DNA from: Anaerolineales bacterium
Lineage (GTDB): Bacteria > Chloroflexota > Anaerolineae > Anaerolineales > Villigracilaceae
Length of the DNA: 7,102 nucleotides
Assembly: GCA_025966435.1 (NCBI GenBank)
Contig: JAICRQ010000176.1
Span: 1 to 7,102, forward strand
Reading direction: 5' to 3'
The notes under the pieces were generated by a model, which saw nothing but the letters and a program-made list of their open reading frames with translations, was not told the DNA's origin and ran no database searches. Position numbers and translations under genes: made by a program. Position 1 is the stretch's first letter, and every line of letters begins with the position of its first letter. Below, piece after piece: positions 1 through 6,292 of this stretch.

Positions 1-495
1 ACGCGGCAGATAATTCACCAATAACTTATTGCCAAACGAATACTTTCCTTTCCAAAAAATCCCGTGCGTCTCGAATGGATAGCCTCGATTGGGGACGAAG
101 AGCACAATTCGTCCACCAGCCTTAAGTACACGGACCATCTCGCAGATAGCGAGGCGGTCGTCCTGCACGTGTTCGATCACCTCGTGGCTGAGGATCAAGT
201 CGAAGCTAGAAGACGGGAATGGGACGCATTCCCCGGCCGCGTTGATGACATGAGATGAATTCTTCCGGGCTTCGGCGGCGCGCTCGAAGTCATATTCCAG
301 ACCGATCACAGTCCCCGCAAACGGGGAGAGGTGTTCCACGTACATACCGACCCCACAGCCATTTTCAAGAATGCGTCCCTGAATGCGTTCCCCTGCAGCC
401 TGGACGACCATTTCCAGCCTGCGTTGCTGGCCGGCTCGCCACACATAGGACGGTTCGCCGCGTAATGCAGCTTTATCGAGGTTTCTTTGAGACAT
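1..495 (-). CDS. Class I SAM-dependent methyltransferase, N-terminal part (runs off left edge)
   Basis: Read on the minus strand from ATG at 495 this frame stays open for 165 codons to the window edge; the C-terminus is missing. The Rossmann-fold methyltransferase signature is clear. Motif I is LENGCGVGMY (residues 43-52, SAM-binding glycine loop). The acidic end of strand 2 is GLEYD (65-69, E67 expected to hold the SAM ribose). A motif around SFDLILSHEVIEHV spans 97-110, and a post-motif LKAGGRIVLFVPN spans 124-136. This matches the Methyltransf_11/UbiE-like group that methylates small molecules, lipids or sugars; the substrate cannot be read from the sequence. The start is uncertain. An in-frame ATG at 516 would add seven residues, and neither start has a Shine-Dalgarno sequence. 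I prefer 495 because a TATAAT box lies 7 nt upstream, fitting leaderless expression. The gene is divergent from the nusA operon, so functional linkage is not implied. Confidence 0.88.
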   Translation of the reverse strand, partial: MSQRNLDKAALRGEPSYVWRAGQQRRLEMVVQAAGERIQGRILENGCGVGMYVEHLSPFAGTVIGLEYDFERAAEARKNSSHVINAAGECVPFPSSSFDLILSHEVIEHVQDDRLAICEMVRVLKAGGRIVLFVPNRGYPFETHGIFWKGKYSFGNKLLVNYLPR

Positions 496-502
496 TCCGG
501 TT

Positions 503-508
503 ATTATA
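503..508 (-). promoter_or_regulatory. Candidate -10 box for the methyltransferase gene, possibly leaderless
   Basis: The minus strand reads TATAAT, a perfect -10 consensus, followed by seven bases and then the ATG at 495. Transcription would begin at or within a base of the start codon, giving a leaderless mRNA. This agrees with the absence of any Shine-Dalgarno sequence. No good -35 hexamer is found at 16-18 bp spacing, so this is a sequence-only inference. If translation starts at 516 instead, the box would lie inside the coding region. Confidence 0.4.
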
Positions 509-510
509 TC

Positions 511-539
511 TTGCATGTTTTAATCGGCTATGCTACAAT
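511..539 (+). promoter_or_regulatory. Candidate sigma70-type promoter of the nusA operon (extended -10)
   Basis: TTGCAT (511-516; shares TTG with the -35 consensus) is followed by a 17-bp spacer and TACAAT (534-539; five of six -10 bases). TGC at 531-533 supplies an extended -10 TGn element. The predicted start near 546 gives a leader of about 168 nt before nusA. It is the best promoter-like site in the intergenic region. It overlaps the footprint of the divergent minus-strand promoter candidate, so the two may compete for polymerase. Confidence 0.55.
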
Positions 540-570
540 ATTTCTGTACGAAACGATCACCGAACGCACC

Positions 571-595
571 GAGAAGTGGGCAGCCCCCACTTTTC
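571..595 (+). promoter_or_regulatory. Strong hairpin in the nusA leader (attenuator-like)
   Basis: Bases 571-580 (GAGAAGTGGG) pair with 586-595 (CCCACTTTTC) around a 5-nt loop. The stem is 10 bp with one G-T wobble, and GTGGG/CCCAC lies next to the loop. The descending arm contains TTTT, but no uninterrupted T-run follows the stem, so it is not a clean intrinsic terminator. It sits about 25 nt into the predicted transcript and about 120 nt before nusA. A pause or attenuation role, perhaps sensed by NusA itself, is inference. Confidence 0.5.
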
Positions 596-713
596 TGCTT
601 GTAATACACAGTGCCGCAAAATTCTCTGAATTTGAAATTCTGTTTCAGTTTGAAATCTTTTCGAAGTCTGGTATTCAGTAAGGTAAGCGGTAGGAGTACA
701 CGGAGCAGTTAGC

Positions 714-2609
714 ATGACAAAGAACGAGTTCGCCCTGGCTTTCAACGAAGTGCTGGAAGAAAAACAACTCTCCAAGGATATCATCCTGGGAGCTATTGAG
801 TCCGCCATGGTTTCAGCTTACCGGCGGGCTGTCAACGCGTCTACAGCACAACACGTGGAAGCCAAAATAGACCCTGATACCGGGAAAGTGACGGTCTTTG
901 CTGAAAAGGAAGTGGTGGAAGACGTGCAGGAGCCAAAGACCGAGGTCTTGCTGGAGGAAGCGCGCAAAGTGAACCCCGAAGCCCAGCTTGGGGATATGGT
1001 CGTTGTCGAAACGACCCCAGGGGACTTTGGGCGCGTTGCCGCACAGACCGCGCGTCAGGTTATTCAACAGCGAATTCGGGAAGCCGAGCGTTCCAATCAG
1101 ATGCAGTACTTCGAGCGCCAGGTGGGCGAGATCGTCAGCGGTATCGTCCAGGCGACCAATATGCAGGCGACGACGATCGGCCTCGATATGAAAGCCGAGG
1201 GTGTATTGCCCGGGAATCAAAGAATCCCTGGCGAGCGCTTTAAAGTTCATGATCGCGTCCGGGCGGTTGTTCTGGAAGTGAAGGACGGTTCCCGTGGTCC
1301 GCAGATCATTCTATCCCGCGCCCACCGTAACTTCCTGCGTCGTTTGCTCGAGAATGAAGTTCCTGAAATTTATCACGGTGTAGTCGAAATTCGCGCCATT
1401 GCCCGCGAGCCTGGCGCGCGTGCCAAAGTCGCGGTCATGGCGACCCAGGCAGGTGTGGACCCGGTCGGTGCGTGCGTGGGTATCAAGGGCGTCCGCATTC
1501 AAGCCATCGTCAAGGAACTGCACGACGAAAAGATCGACATTATCCAATGGGATCAGGACCCTGTTGTGTATATTTCCAAAGCCATCAGCCCGGCGCGGGT
1601 CACTGGCGTGTATCTCTCAGAGGTAGAGGGCAACCGAACCGCGACGGTGGTGGTCAACGAGGATCAGCTCAGTCTGGCAATCGGTCGCGACGGACAGAAT
1701 GCCCGTCTTGCCGCGAAGCTGACCGGCTGGCGCATCGACATCAAGTCGCTGCCAGAAGCCGCAGCCGATGCTATCCGCAAGCTGCAGAGTGATCCCGAGT
1801 TGGCTGGTCTCCTTCCCACAGCCGTGGAGAACATTCCCGCGGTAGAAGAAGTGCTGGCAAAGAAAGCCGAGAATCGTCCCGTTACTCCTGAAGAATTCAA
1901 CATGCTCGGGCAGTTCGTGGATCGTGTGGAGCGCCGCACAATTCAGATCAAGGAAGACGCCGCGCGTGCCGAAGAAGAGAAGGTGACCACCGCGCGCGCC
2001 GAAATCCCCACGGCTGCGTTCGGGATGCCGCTGGAACAGCTCGAGCTTAAGGAACACGTTTTCAATATTCTGGTAGAAGCAGGCATCGATACCGTCGGTG
2101 CGCTGATGATGTCCATGAAAATGGATGCCAACAAGGTGCTGGGTTTGCCCGGAATCGGTCCGAAAGCGATCACCAATATCGAAGAGAGACTCGCTGCCAT
2201 TGAATGGCCAGAGCCGGCTCCTGCGGAAACGTCGCCGGAACCTGTGGCAGAGATGGAAGTCCAGCCCGAAGCAGTCGCTGTTGAGGCTGAGGCTGGTGCG
2301 CCTGTTGCTGTGGAGGAAGTGCCGGCTGCTGAGAAAACGGCTCCTGCGAAGAAAGACTCCAGAAAGGCAGCGGAAGAGCCGGAAGATGATGAACACGCCA
2401 AGGATGGCGTTTCCCTGGATGAGCTCTTCTCCATGAAGCCGGAAATCTTCCAAACTCCCACCGGGGAAGAGGAAGAATCGGCGGACAAGAAGAAGGGCAA
2501 AAAGGGTAAGAAGAAAAGCGTTGAACTGGAATTCGACGAGGAACGCGGTGAGGTTGTCGGACGCAAGAAGCACAAACGCGGCGATGATCCTCTCGGAGAA
2601 GATTGGTAG
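714..2609 (+). CDS. nusA: Transcription termination/antitermination factor NusA with long C-terminal extension
   Basis: NusA binds RNA polymerase and nascent RNA and controls pausing, termination and antitermination. The 631-residue product has the full core. It comprises a polymerase-binding N-terminal domain (about 1-135), an S1 domain (about 137-202) and KH1 with [10 protein letters not shown] (252-261). KH2 carries AIGRDGQN (322-329), followed by the conserved RLAAKLTGW stretch. Beyond the core, residues 443-498 form a helix-hairpin-helix unit with AGIDTVGAL and [10 protein letters not shown], like one acidic-repeat domain of E. coli NusA or the RpoA C-terminal domain. The tail from about 499 is Ala/Glu/Pro-rich, then has an SLDELF island (567-572) and a Lys-rich stretch (592-601). 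It is far longer than the roughly 370 residues of B. subtilis NusA and the roughly 495 of E. coli. The start has GGAG at 702-705, 8 nt upstream. It is the first gene of the operon; rimP, its usual upstream partner, is not there. Confidence 0.98.
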   Translation: MTKNEFALAFNEVLEEKQLSKDIILGAIESAMVSAYRRAVNASTAQHVEAKIDPDTGKVTVFAEKEVVEDVQEPKTEVLLEEARKVNPEAQLGDMVVVETTPGDFGRVAAQTARQVIQQRIREAERSNQMQYFERQVGEIVSGIVQATNMQATTIGLDMKAEGVLPGNQRIPGERFKVHDRVRAVVLEVKDGSRGPQIILSRAHRNFLRRLLENEVPEIYHGVVEIRAIAREPGARAKVAVMATQAGVDPVGACVGIKGVRIQAIVKELHDEKIDIIQWDQDPVVYISKAISPARVTGVYLSEVEGNRTATVVVNEDQLSLAIGRDGQNARLAAKLTGWRIDIKSLPEAAADAIRKLQSDPELAGLLPTAVENIPAVEEVLAKKAENRPVTPEEFNMLGQFVDRVERRTIQIKEDAARAEEEKVTTARAEIPTAAFGMPLEQLELKEHVFNILVEAGIDTVGALMMSMKMDANKVLGLPGIGPKAITNIEERLAAIEWPEPAPAETSPEPVAEMEVQPEAVAVEAEAGAPVAVEEVPAAEKTAPAKKDSRKAAEEPEDDEHAKDGVSLDELFSMKPEIFQTPTGEEEESADKKKGKKGKKKSVELEFDEERGEVVGRKKHKRGDDPLGEDW

Positions 2610-2624
2610 TATTGTAGTTGGATT

Positions 2625-2645
2625 GTTGTTGCAAGTTGCAACGAC
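2625..2645 (+). repeat. Intercistronic hairpin just before rnpM
   Basis: GTTGTTGC (2625-2632) pairs with GCAACGAC (2638-2645) around a 5-nt AAGTT loop, giving 8 bp with one G-T wobble. It fills most of the 41-nt nusA-rnpM gap and ends five bases before the rnpM ATG. No T-run follows, so it is not a terminator. It occupies the place where a Shine-Dalgarno sequence would normally lie. A role in rnpM translation or mRNA processing is possible but unproven. Confidence 0.45.
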
Positions 2646-2650
2646 TTGAG

Positions 2651-2983
2651 ATGAAGGTGCCTAAGAAACCTGTTCAACGAATAAAGCACGTGCCTCAGCG
2701 GACATGCGTGGGCTGTCGTGAAGTTTTGCCCAAGCGGAAGATGGTTCGTATTGTCAGGACGGCGGATGGGGTGCAGATAGACCCAAGCGGCAAATTAGCC
2801 GGGAGGGGTGCCTATCTGCATGATCGTCGTGAATGCTGGGAGCGTGGGTTGAAAGGTGCGCTCGGTCATGCGCTGAAGACGACATTGACTCCAGCTGACC
2901 GCGCTCGACTGGAAGAATTTATGAATACTCTGCAAGCTGATGAGCAGGCAGAGAACGCAGGGCTGGTGAATAGCCAGATGTGA
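2651..2983 (+). CDS. rnpM: YlxR-family RNA-binding protein, RNase P modulator RnpM
   Basis: The 110-residue product matches the YlxR family (DUF448). It has the N-terminal RTCVGCRE segment (17-24), a basic KRKMVRIVR strand, then an Asp-Pro-Ser-Gly-Lys turn and the hallmark GRGAYL (51-56), followed by a helical C-terminal half. The family is typically 90-100 residues. In B. subtilis the homologue has been described as an RNA-binding modulator of RNase P (RnpM); other work treats YlxR as a nucleoid or transcription regulator, so the activity here is inferred from homology. Its place between nusA and infB is typical. I chose ATG 2651 because conserved residues begin soon after it. An in-frame TTG at 2618 would add 11 residues with no better ribosome site. 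Upstream of 2651 there is only a weak TTGAG and a hairpin, so translation may be weak or coupled to nusA. The last 25 or so residues are Glu/Ala/Asn-rich and look variable. Confidence 0.93.
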   Translation: MKVPKKPVQRIKHVPQRTCVGCREVLPKRKMVRIVRTADGVQIDPSGKLAGRGAYLHDRRECWERGLKGALGHALKTTLTPADRARLEEFMNTLQADEQAENAGLVNSQM

Positions 2984-3004
2984 TCGACTGACTGAATCGC
3001 TCAC

Positions 3005-3052
3005 AGGGCTAATCACCGGCTGGAAGCTTGCACTATGTATGGAGGTAGCCCT
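3005..3052 (+). promoter_or_regulatory. Inverted repeat framing the infB ribosome-binding site
   Basis: AGGGCTA (3005-3011) is a perfect inverted repeat of TAGCCCT (3046-3052). The right arm fills exactly the 7-nt spacer between the GGAGG at 3041-3045 and the ATG at 3053; the left arm lies 34 nt upstream. If it forms, the Shine-Dalgarno sequence sits at the base of the loop, next to the stem. A second imperfect stem just before it (2980-2987 with 2997-3004, one mismatch) includes the rnpM stop codon. A 7-bp repeat with a long loop can arise by chance, so confidence is low. Confidence 0.3.
3041..3045 (+). promoter_or_regulatory. Shine-Dalgarno sequence that fixes the infB start
   Basis: GGAGG ends 7 nt before the ATG at 3053, an ideal spacing. 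The upstream in-frame ATG at 3035 lies before this site and has no ribosome-binding sequence of its own, so the shorter product is preferred. Confidence 0.85.
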
Positions 3053-4825
3053 ATGAGTAACAACGGAAACAAAATTGAATTGCCGTCCAGCATCGTGATT
3101 CGCGATCTGGCGCAGAAGATTGAAAAAAGTCCCATTGACCTCATAAAAAAATTGATGTCTAACGGCGTAATGGCTACTATCAATCAGGCAGTGGATTTTG
3201 ACACTGCTGCGATTGTTGTAGCCGAATATGGTTTTGAAGCGGTCCCGGAAATAGTGGAGGAAGTAGTTGTTGAGACCGGGGAAGTGCCGCTGTGGAGGCG
3301 CATGATCGCGGGAGAGGATGAAACGCGGTTAGCGAATCGTCCGCCTGTGATAACGATACTGGGTCATGTGGACCATGGGAAGACAAGTCTGCTGGACGTG
3401 ATCCGGCAGACGGATGTAGCCGCCGGGGAGGCAGGAGGGATTACACAGCATATTGGCGCGTATCAAGTGGAGCACAAAGGCAGAACCATCACCTTCCTGG
3501 ATACTCCAGGTCATGCGGCATTTACACAAATGCGTGCCCGCGGTGCCCAGGGGGCAGATATCGTGATCCTTGTGGTCGCGGCGGATGATGGAGTCATGCC
3601 GCAGACCCGGGAAGCGATTGCTCACGCCAAGGCCGCGCGGGTTCCGATCGTGGTTGCGTTGAACAAGATCGACAAAGCCAATGCGAATCCCGAACGCGTC
3701 AAACAGCAGCTCGCCGAACAGGAGCTCGTACCCGATGAGTGGGGTGGGAATACTATGGTCATTCCGGTCTCCGCCAAGCAGAAGCAGGGCATCGAAGATC
3801 TGCTGGAAGCGATTGTCCTGGTGGCAGATAATACATCCATCAAGGCAAACCCCGGCGGCAAAGTGATCGGTACTGTGATCGAAGCCGAACTCGATAAGAC
3901 TAGAGGCACCGTAGCAACGTTGCTGATTCAAAATGGAACGTTGGAATCCGGCGATATCGTTGTGGCGGGAACCGCTCATGGCAGATTACGGGCTCTCTCA
4001 GATTTCAGAGGCAAGCCTGTGAAAAAAGCCGGCCCCTCCACGCCAGTCGCGGTCATGGGATTGAGCGACGTTCCTTCTGCTGGTGATTTATTTGAGGTTG
4101 TTGATTCGGAGAAAGAGGCACGCTTAATGGTTGCCGAGCGCCTAGCATTGGCAAAATCGCAGGCGCAGACGAGGAAGAAAGTATCACTGGAAGACCTCTT
4201 CAGTAGCGTCCAGGCCGGGGAAGCGAAGGAACTCAATCTCATTGTCAAAGCGGATGTACAGGGCTCGCTGGACCCGATTGTCAGCGAGTTGAACAAACTG
4301 GGCGAAGGCGAAATTGGCATTAAAGTGTTATACGCCGAAACCGGCAACATCGGCGATAATGATGTGATGCTGGCTTCTGCATCCAGTGCTATCATCATTG
4401 GCTTCAACGTTCAGGTGGATGTTACCGCCCGCCGCCTGGCGGAAAAGGAAGGCGTGGATATCCGTCTGTACGAGATTATCTATCGTATGACCGAGGATAT
4501 CGAAAAAGCCTTGAGCGGCATGCTCGAGCCAGAAATCAAGGAGCAAATTATTGGGCGTGCGACAGTACTGGCGGTATTCACTGCGTCTAAATTTGGCAAG
4601 GTGGCAGGCTGCCGCGTGACAGAGGGCGAGCTGCGCCGCAATGCGAAAGTCCGCCTTTATCGCGGCAACGATATTGTTTATGAAGGAGATATGGGATCCC
4701 TGCGCCATGAAAAAGAGGATGTGAGAGAAGTAAGACAGGGATATGAATGCGGCGTCGGATTCAAGAGCTTCAATGATATTCAGGTCGGCGATCAAGTAGT
4801 TTGCTATACGGTAGAAAAATCATAA
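3053..4825 (+). CDS. infB: Translation initiation factor IF-2, short form
   Basis: IF2 is the GTPase that places fMet-tRNA on the 30S subunit and promotes 50S joining. The 590-residue product starts almost directly with the IF2_N domain (about 9-60, [12 protein letters not shown]). The GTPase domain follows: G1 GHVDHGKT (104-111), G2 around GGITQH (128-133), G3 DTPGH (150-154), G4 NKID (204-207) and G5 SAK (240-242). All catalytic and guanine-specificity residues are present, including the switch II histidine. Next come domain II, the linker with SLEDLF, the domain [11 protein letters not shown] segment, and the C-terminal fMet-binding domain with [12 protein letters not shown]. The long charged N-terminal extension of enteric IF2 (about 890 residues in E. 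coli) is absent, making it close in size to the Thermus factor (about 570). The neighbour ylxQ (L7Ae-like), often just upstream, is missing. Confidence 0.98.
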   Translation: MSNNGNKIELPSSIVIRDLAQKIEKSPIDLIKKLMSNGVMATINQAVDFDTAAIVVAEYGFEAVPEIVEEVVVETGEVPLWRRMIAGEDETRLANRPPVITILGHVDHGKTSLLDVIRQTDVAAGEAGGITQHIGAYQVEHKGRTITFLDTPGHAAFTQMRARGAQGADIVILVVAADDGVMPQTREAIAHAKAARVPIVVALNKIDKANANPERVKQQLAEQELVPDEWGGNTMVIPVSAKQKQGIEDLLEAIVLVADNTSIKANPGGKVIGTVIEAELDKTRGTVATLLIQNGTLESGDIVVAGTAHGRLRALSDFRGKPVKKAGPSTPVAVMGLSDVPSAGDLFEVVDSEKEARLMVAERLALAKSQAQTRKKVSLEDLFSSVQAGEAKELNLIVKADVQGSLDPIVSELNKLGEGEIGIKVLYAETGNIGDNDVMLASASSAIIIGFNVQVDVTARRLAEKEGVDIRLYEIIYRMTEDIEKALSGMLEPEIKEQIIGRATVLAVFTASKFGKVAGCRVTEGELRRNAKVRLYRGNDIVYEGDMGSLRHEKEDVREVRQGYECGVGFKSFNDIQVGDQVVCYTVEKS

Positions 4826-4830
4826 TTACA

Positions 4831-4869
4831 AACCTTGCGAAGCCGCCCTGCTGGGCACTTCGCAAGGTT
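4831..4869 (+). repeat. Large perfect-stem hairpin between infB and rbfA
   Basis: AACCTTGCGAAG (4831-4842) is a perfect 12-bp inverted repeat of CTTCGCAAGGTT (4858-4869). Inside it, GCCC (4845-4848) pairs with GGGC (4853-4856) around a TGCT loop, leaving a CC/A internal bulge. The element begins five bases after the infB stop and ends 11 nt before the rbfA ATG. No T-run follows on either strand (ATAAAACG on the plus strand), so a standard intrinsic terminator is unlikely. The right arm contains the only AAGG (4864-4867) upstream of rbfA, so folding would bury it. An mRNA processing, stabilising or translational role is inference. Confidence 0.75.
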
Positions 4870-4880
4870 ATAAAACGAAC

Positions 4881-5231
4881 ATGCCTTCAGGAATTCGCCT
4901 TCAGCGTATTGCGGACCGGATCCGCCAGGAACTCTCGGAGCTTTTGATCCGCGAGATCAACGATCCGCGCCTGCAACAGATTTACGTGACCGATGTAAAA
5001 GTGGATAAGGAGCTGGCGTACGCAGATGTGTACGTCTCGGCTGTGGAGGGCGTTTCACGCTCTGCTGACGTGCTCGCGGGGTTGGAGTCCGCCTCTGGGT
5101 TTCTCCGGCGGACTCTATCTGCGCGCGTGGAATTGCGCGCCTTTCCGCGCTTGCGTTTCCATTGGGATATGACCCCAGAGAATGCCGACCAAATTGAAAA
5201 AATACTTGCAGAATTGCGAAAAAAGAAATAA
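4881..5231 (+). CDS. rbfA: 30S ribosome-binding factor RbfA
   Basis: RbfA is a small KH-fold (type II) protein that binds the immature 30S subunit near the 16S rRNA 5' region and assists late maturation, notably in the cold. The 116-residue product has the typical family length and order: the N-terminal helix RIADRIRQELSELL (9-22), then INDPRL and a YVTDVKVDKELAYADVYVS strand pair. The SASGFLRRTL helix and the RAFPRLRFHWD strand follow, and it ends in a basic RKKK tail. It lies 55 nt after infB, and infB-rbfA adjacency is a widely conserved pairing. The ATG at 4881 is the first plausible start. The stretch just upstream (ATAAAACGAAC) has no Shine-Dalgarno sequence; the nearest AAGG is 13 nt away within the preceding hairpin. 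Translation may depend on melting of that hairpin or on coupling to infB. Confidence 0.97.
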   Translation: MPSGIRLQRIADRIRQELSELLIREINDPRLQQIYVTDVKVDKELAYADVYVSAVEGVSRSADVLAGLESASGFLRRTLSARVELRAFPRLRFHWDMTPENADQIEKILAELRKKK

Positions 5232-5282
5232 AATTTTGTATTTTGCAGGAAACAAATAAACATAAAGAGGAATGCACACAAC

Positions 5283-6239
5283 ATGAGCGAAGAAACGACT
5301 GGGGCTATCAAAGAACGCCTGGAGAAATCACAGAATATTGTTATTGCATCACATGTCAGACCGGATGGGGATGCGGTGGGATCTTTGCTTGCACTCGGCT
5401 TAGCCCTGCGTGATGCCGGAAAATCAGTGCAGATGGTTTTAGTGGATGGGGTTCCTGCTTCCTTCAGACACCTGGAGGAAAGCGAACTGATCGTGCAGGA
5501 ACCGCAAGGAGAGCACGATACGTTTATTACAGTAGATTCTGCCGACTATAAGCGGATAGGAAAAATCTTTGAGAATTTTGGCGAGCCCGATATCAATATC
5601 GATCATCACAAGACAAATGGAAGATTTGGAAAATTGAACCTGATTGAGGCGGAGGAGGTTGCCACTGCAGCTATCCTCACCCGCCACTTGCCGGAATGGG
5701 GCTATACAATTACGAAACCAATTGCCGCAGCACTGCTAACGGGGATTGTTACAGATACGCTTGGGTTCCGCACTTCGAACACCAATCCATCTGCTCTGCG
5801 GCTTTGTGCGACTCTGATGGAAACCGGAGTAGACATGGGGGAGCTGTATATGAAGGGACTAGTGATGAAGTCGTTTCCAGCGGCGCGCTACTGGGGAGCA
5901 GGGCTCTCCCGCCTGGAACAAAAGGATGGAATTGTCTGGGCAACGCTTACACTCGAGGATCGGAAGGTGTCGGGGTATGGCGGCAATGACGATGCTGATT
6001 TAATAAACATGATTTCTGCAGTTGATGGGAACAAAGTGGGCATGATTTTCGTTGAACAAGATGACAACCACGTCAAGATCTCGTGGCGCGCCCTGGAACC
6101 GGGTATTGATGTGTCGCCAATAGCAAAGCATTTTAAAGGCGGCGGCCATGCCGCGGCAGCCGGAGCAGATATCCCGGGGTCGCTGAATGAAATTCAGCCA
6201 TTGGTATTAAAGACCACGCAGGAAATGCTGGCTCTATAA
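5283..6239 (+). CDS. nrnA: DHH-family phosphoesterase, NrnA-type nanoRNase/pAp phosphatase
   Basis: NrnA-type enzymes degrade 2-5 nt RNAs to mononucleotides and dephosphorylate pAp to AMP, using Mn2+ in the cytoplasm. The 318-residue product shows the DHH motifs: HVRPDGDAVGS (24-34, metal-binding H24, D28, D30), DSAD (85-88), DHHKTN (107-112), and TGIVTDTLGFRT with D158. The C-terminal DHHA1 domain ends in GGGHAAAAG (286-294), the substrate-binding glycine loop. Size and architecture fit NrnA (about 310-325 residues), not the longer RecJ exonuclease. Whether both activities are present cannot be told from sequence. It follows rbfA after 51 AT-rich nt. AGAGG (5266-5270) lies 12 nt before the ATG, a long spacing. 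The rbfA-nrnA-truB order is common in Gram-positive-type genomes and places final RNA turnover in the same operon as RNA maturation. Confidence 0.95.
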   Translation: MSEETTGAIKERLEKSQNIVIASHVRPDGDAVGSLLALGLALRDAGKSVQMVLVDGVPASFRHLEESELIVQEPQGEHDTFITVDSADYKRIGKIFENFGEPDINIDHHKTNGRFGKLNLIEAEEVATAAILTRHLPEWGYTITKPIAAALLTGIVTDTLGFRTSNTNPSALRLCATLMETGVDMGELYMKGLVMKSFPAARYWGAGLSRLEQKDGIVWATLTLEDRKVSGYGGNDDADLINMISAVDGNKVGMIFVEQDDNHVKISWRALEPGIDVSPIAKHFKGGGHAAAAGADIPGSLNEIQPLVLKTTQEMLAL

Positions 6240-6255
6240 TTCTAATGGCTTATTT

Positions 6256-6279
6256 AGGCATATGTGTCATAATATGCCT
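6256..6279 (+). repeat. Intercistronic hairpin between nrnA and truB
   Basis: AGGCATAT (6256-6263) pairs perfectly with ATATGCCT (6272-6279) over 8 bp with an 8-nt loop. A further 4 bp (GGCT 6247-6250 with AGCC 6285-6288) can close it below an interior loop. No T-run follows. The heptamer TGTCATA occurs twice in direct orientation (6265-6271 and 6279-6285), the first inside the loop. It ends 13 nt before the truB Shine-Dalgarno sequence. The role is unknown. Confidence 0.5.
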
Positions 6280-6292
6280 GTCATAGCCTTGT

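Noticed and set aside
64..629. Plus-strand open frames at 64-258 and 255-629
   Set aside because: They are opposite the methyltransferase, whose conserved motifs read on the minus strand; the plus-strand products look like shadow translations.
628..640. Small palindrome GAATTT-G-AAATTC and repeated TTTGAAAT in the nusA leader
   Set aside because: Short and AT-only apart from the ends, in AT-rich leader sequence; not distinguishable from chance and with no known operator match.
650..677. Second promoter closer to nusA (TTGAAA 650-655, TATTCA 672-677 with TGG before it)
   Set aside because: The -10 matches only three of six consensus bases and the region is AT-rich, so such matches are expected by chance. 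The 511-539 site is better.
487..681. Small hydrophobic 64-codon plus-strand frame through the nusA leader
   Set aside because: It starts with TTG with no ribosome site, upstream of the predicted transcription start, and covers promoter and hairpin sequence; likely chance.
1617..2573. Long antisense open frame of 318 codons inside nusA
   Set aside because: It is wholly antisense to a clear NusA reading frame. Its translation is rich in Arg, Phe, Leu and His with no recognisable motif, as expected for a shadow of biased coding sequence.
2618..2650. TTG start 11 codons upstream for rnpM
   Set aside because: No Shine-Dalgarno sequence precedes it, and the added residues are encoded by the hairpin; the family begins close to the later ATG.
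3035..3052. ATG at 3035 as the infB start
   Set aside because: It precedes the GGAGG at 3041-3045, which is ideally spaced for ATG 3053.
3329..3979. Antisense open frame of 216 codons inside infB
   Set aside because: It overlaps the conserved IF2 GTPase domain on the other strand, and no domain or ribosome site supports it.
5206..5234. Internal promoter for nrnA (TTGCAG 5206-5211, 17-bp spacer, TAAAAT 5229-5234)
   Set aside because: It lies in an A-rich end of rbfA where -10-like hexamers are easy to find, and the -35 is weak; not enough to call without start mapping.
5272..5286. Four-codon upstream frame (ATG at 5272, stop TGA overlapping the nrnA ATG)
   Set aside because: The AGAGG is only one base from this ATG, too close for initiation; the overlap is probably coincidental.
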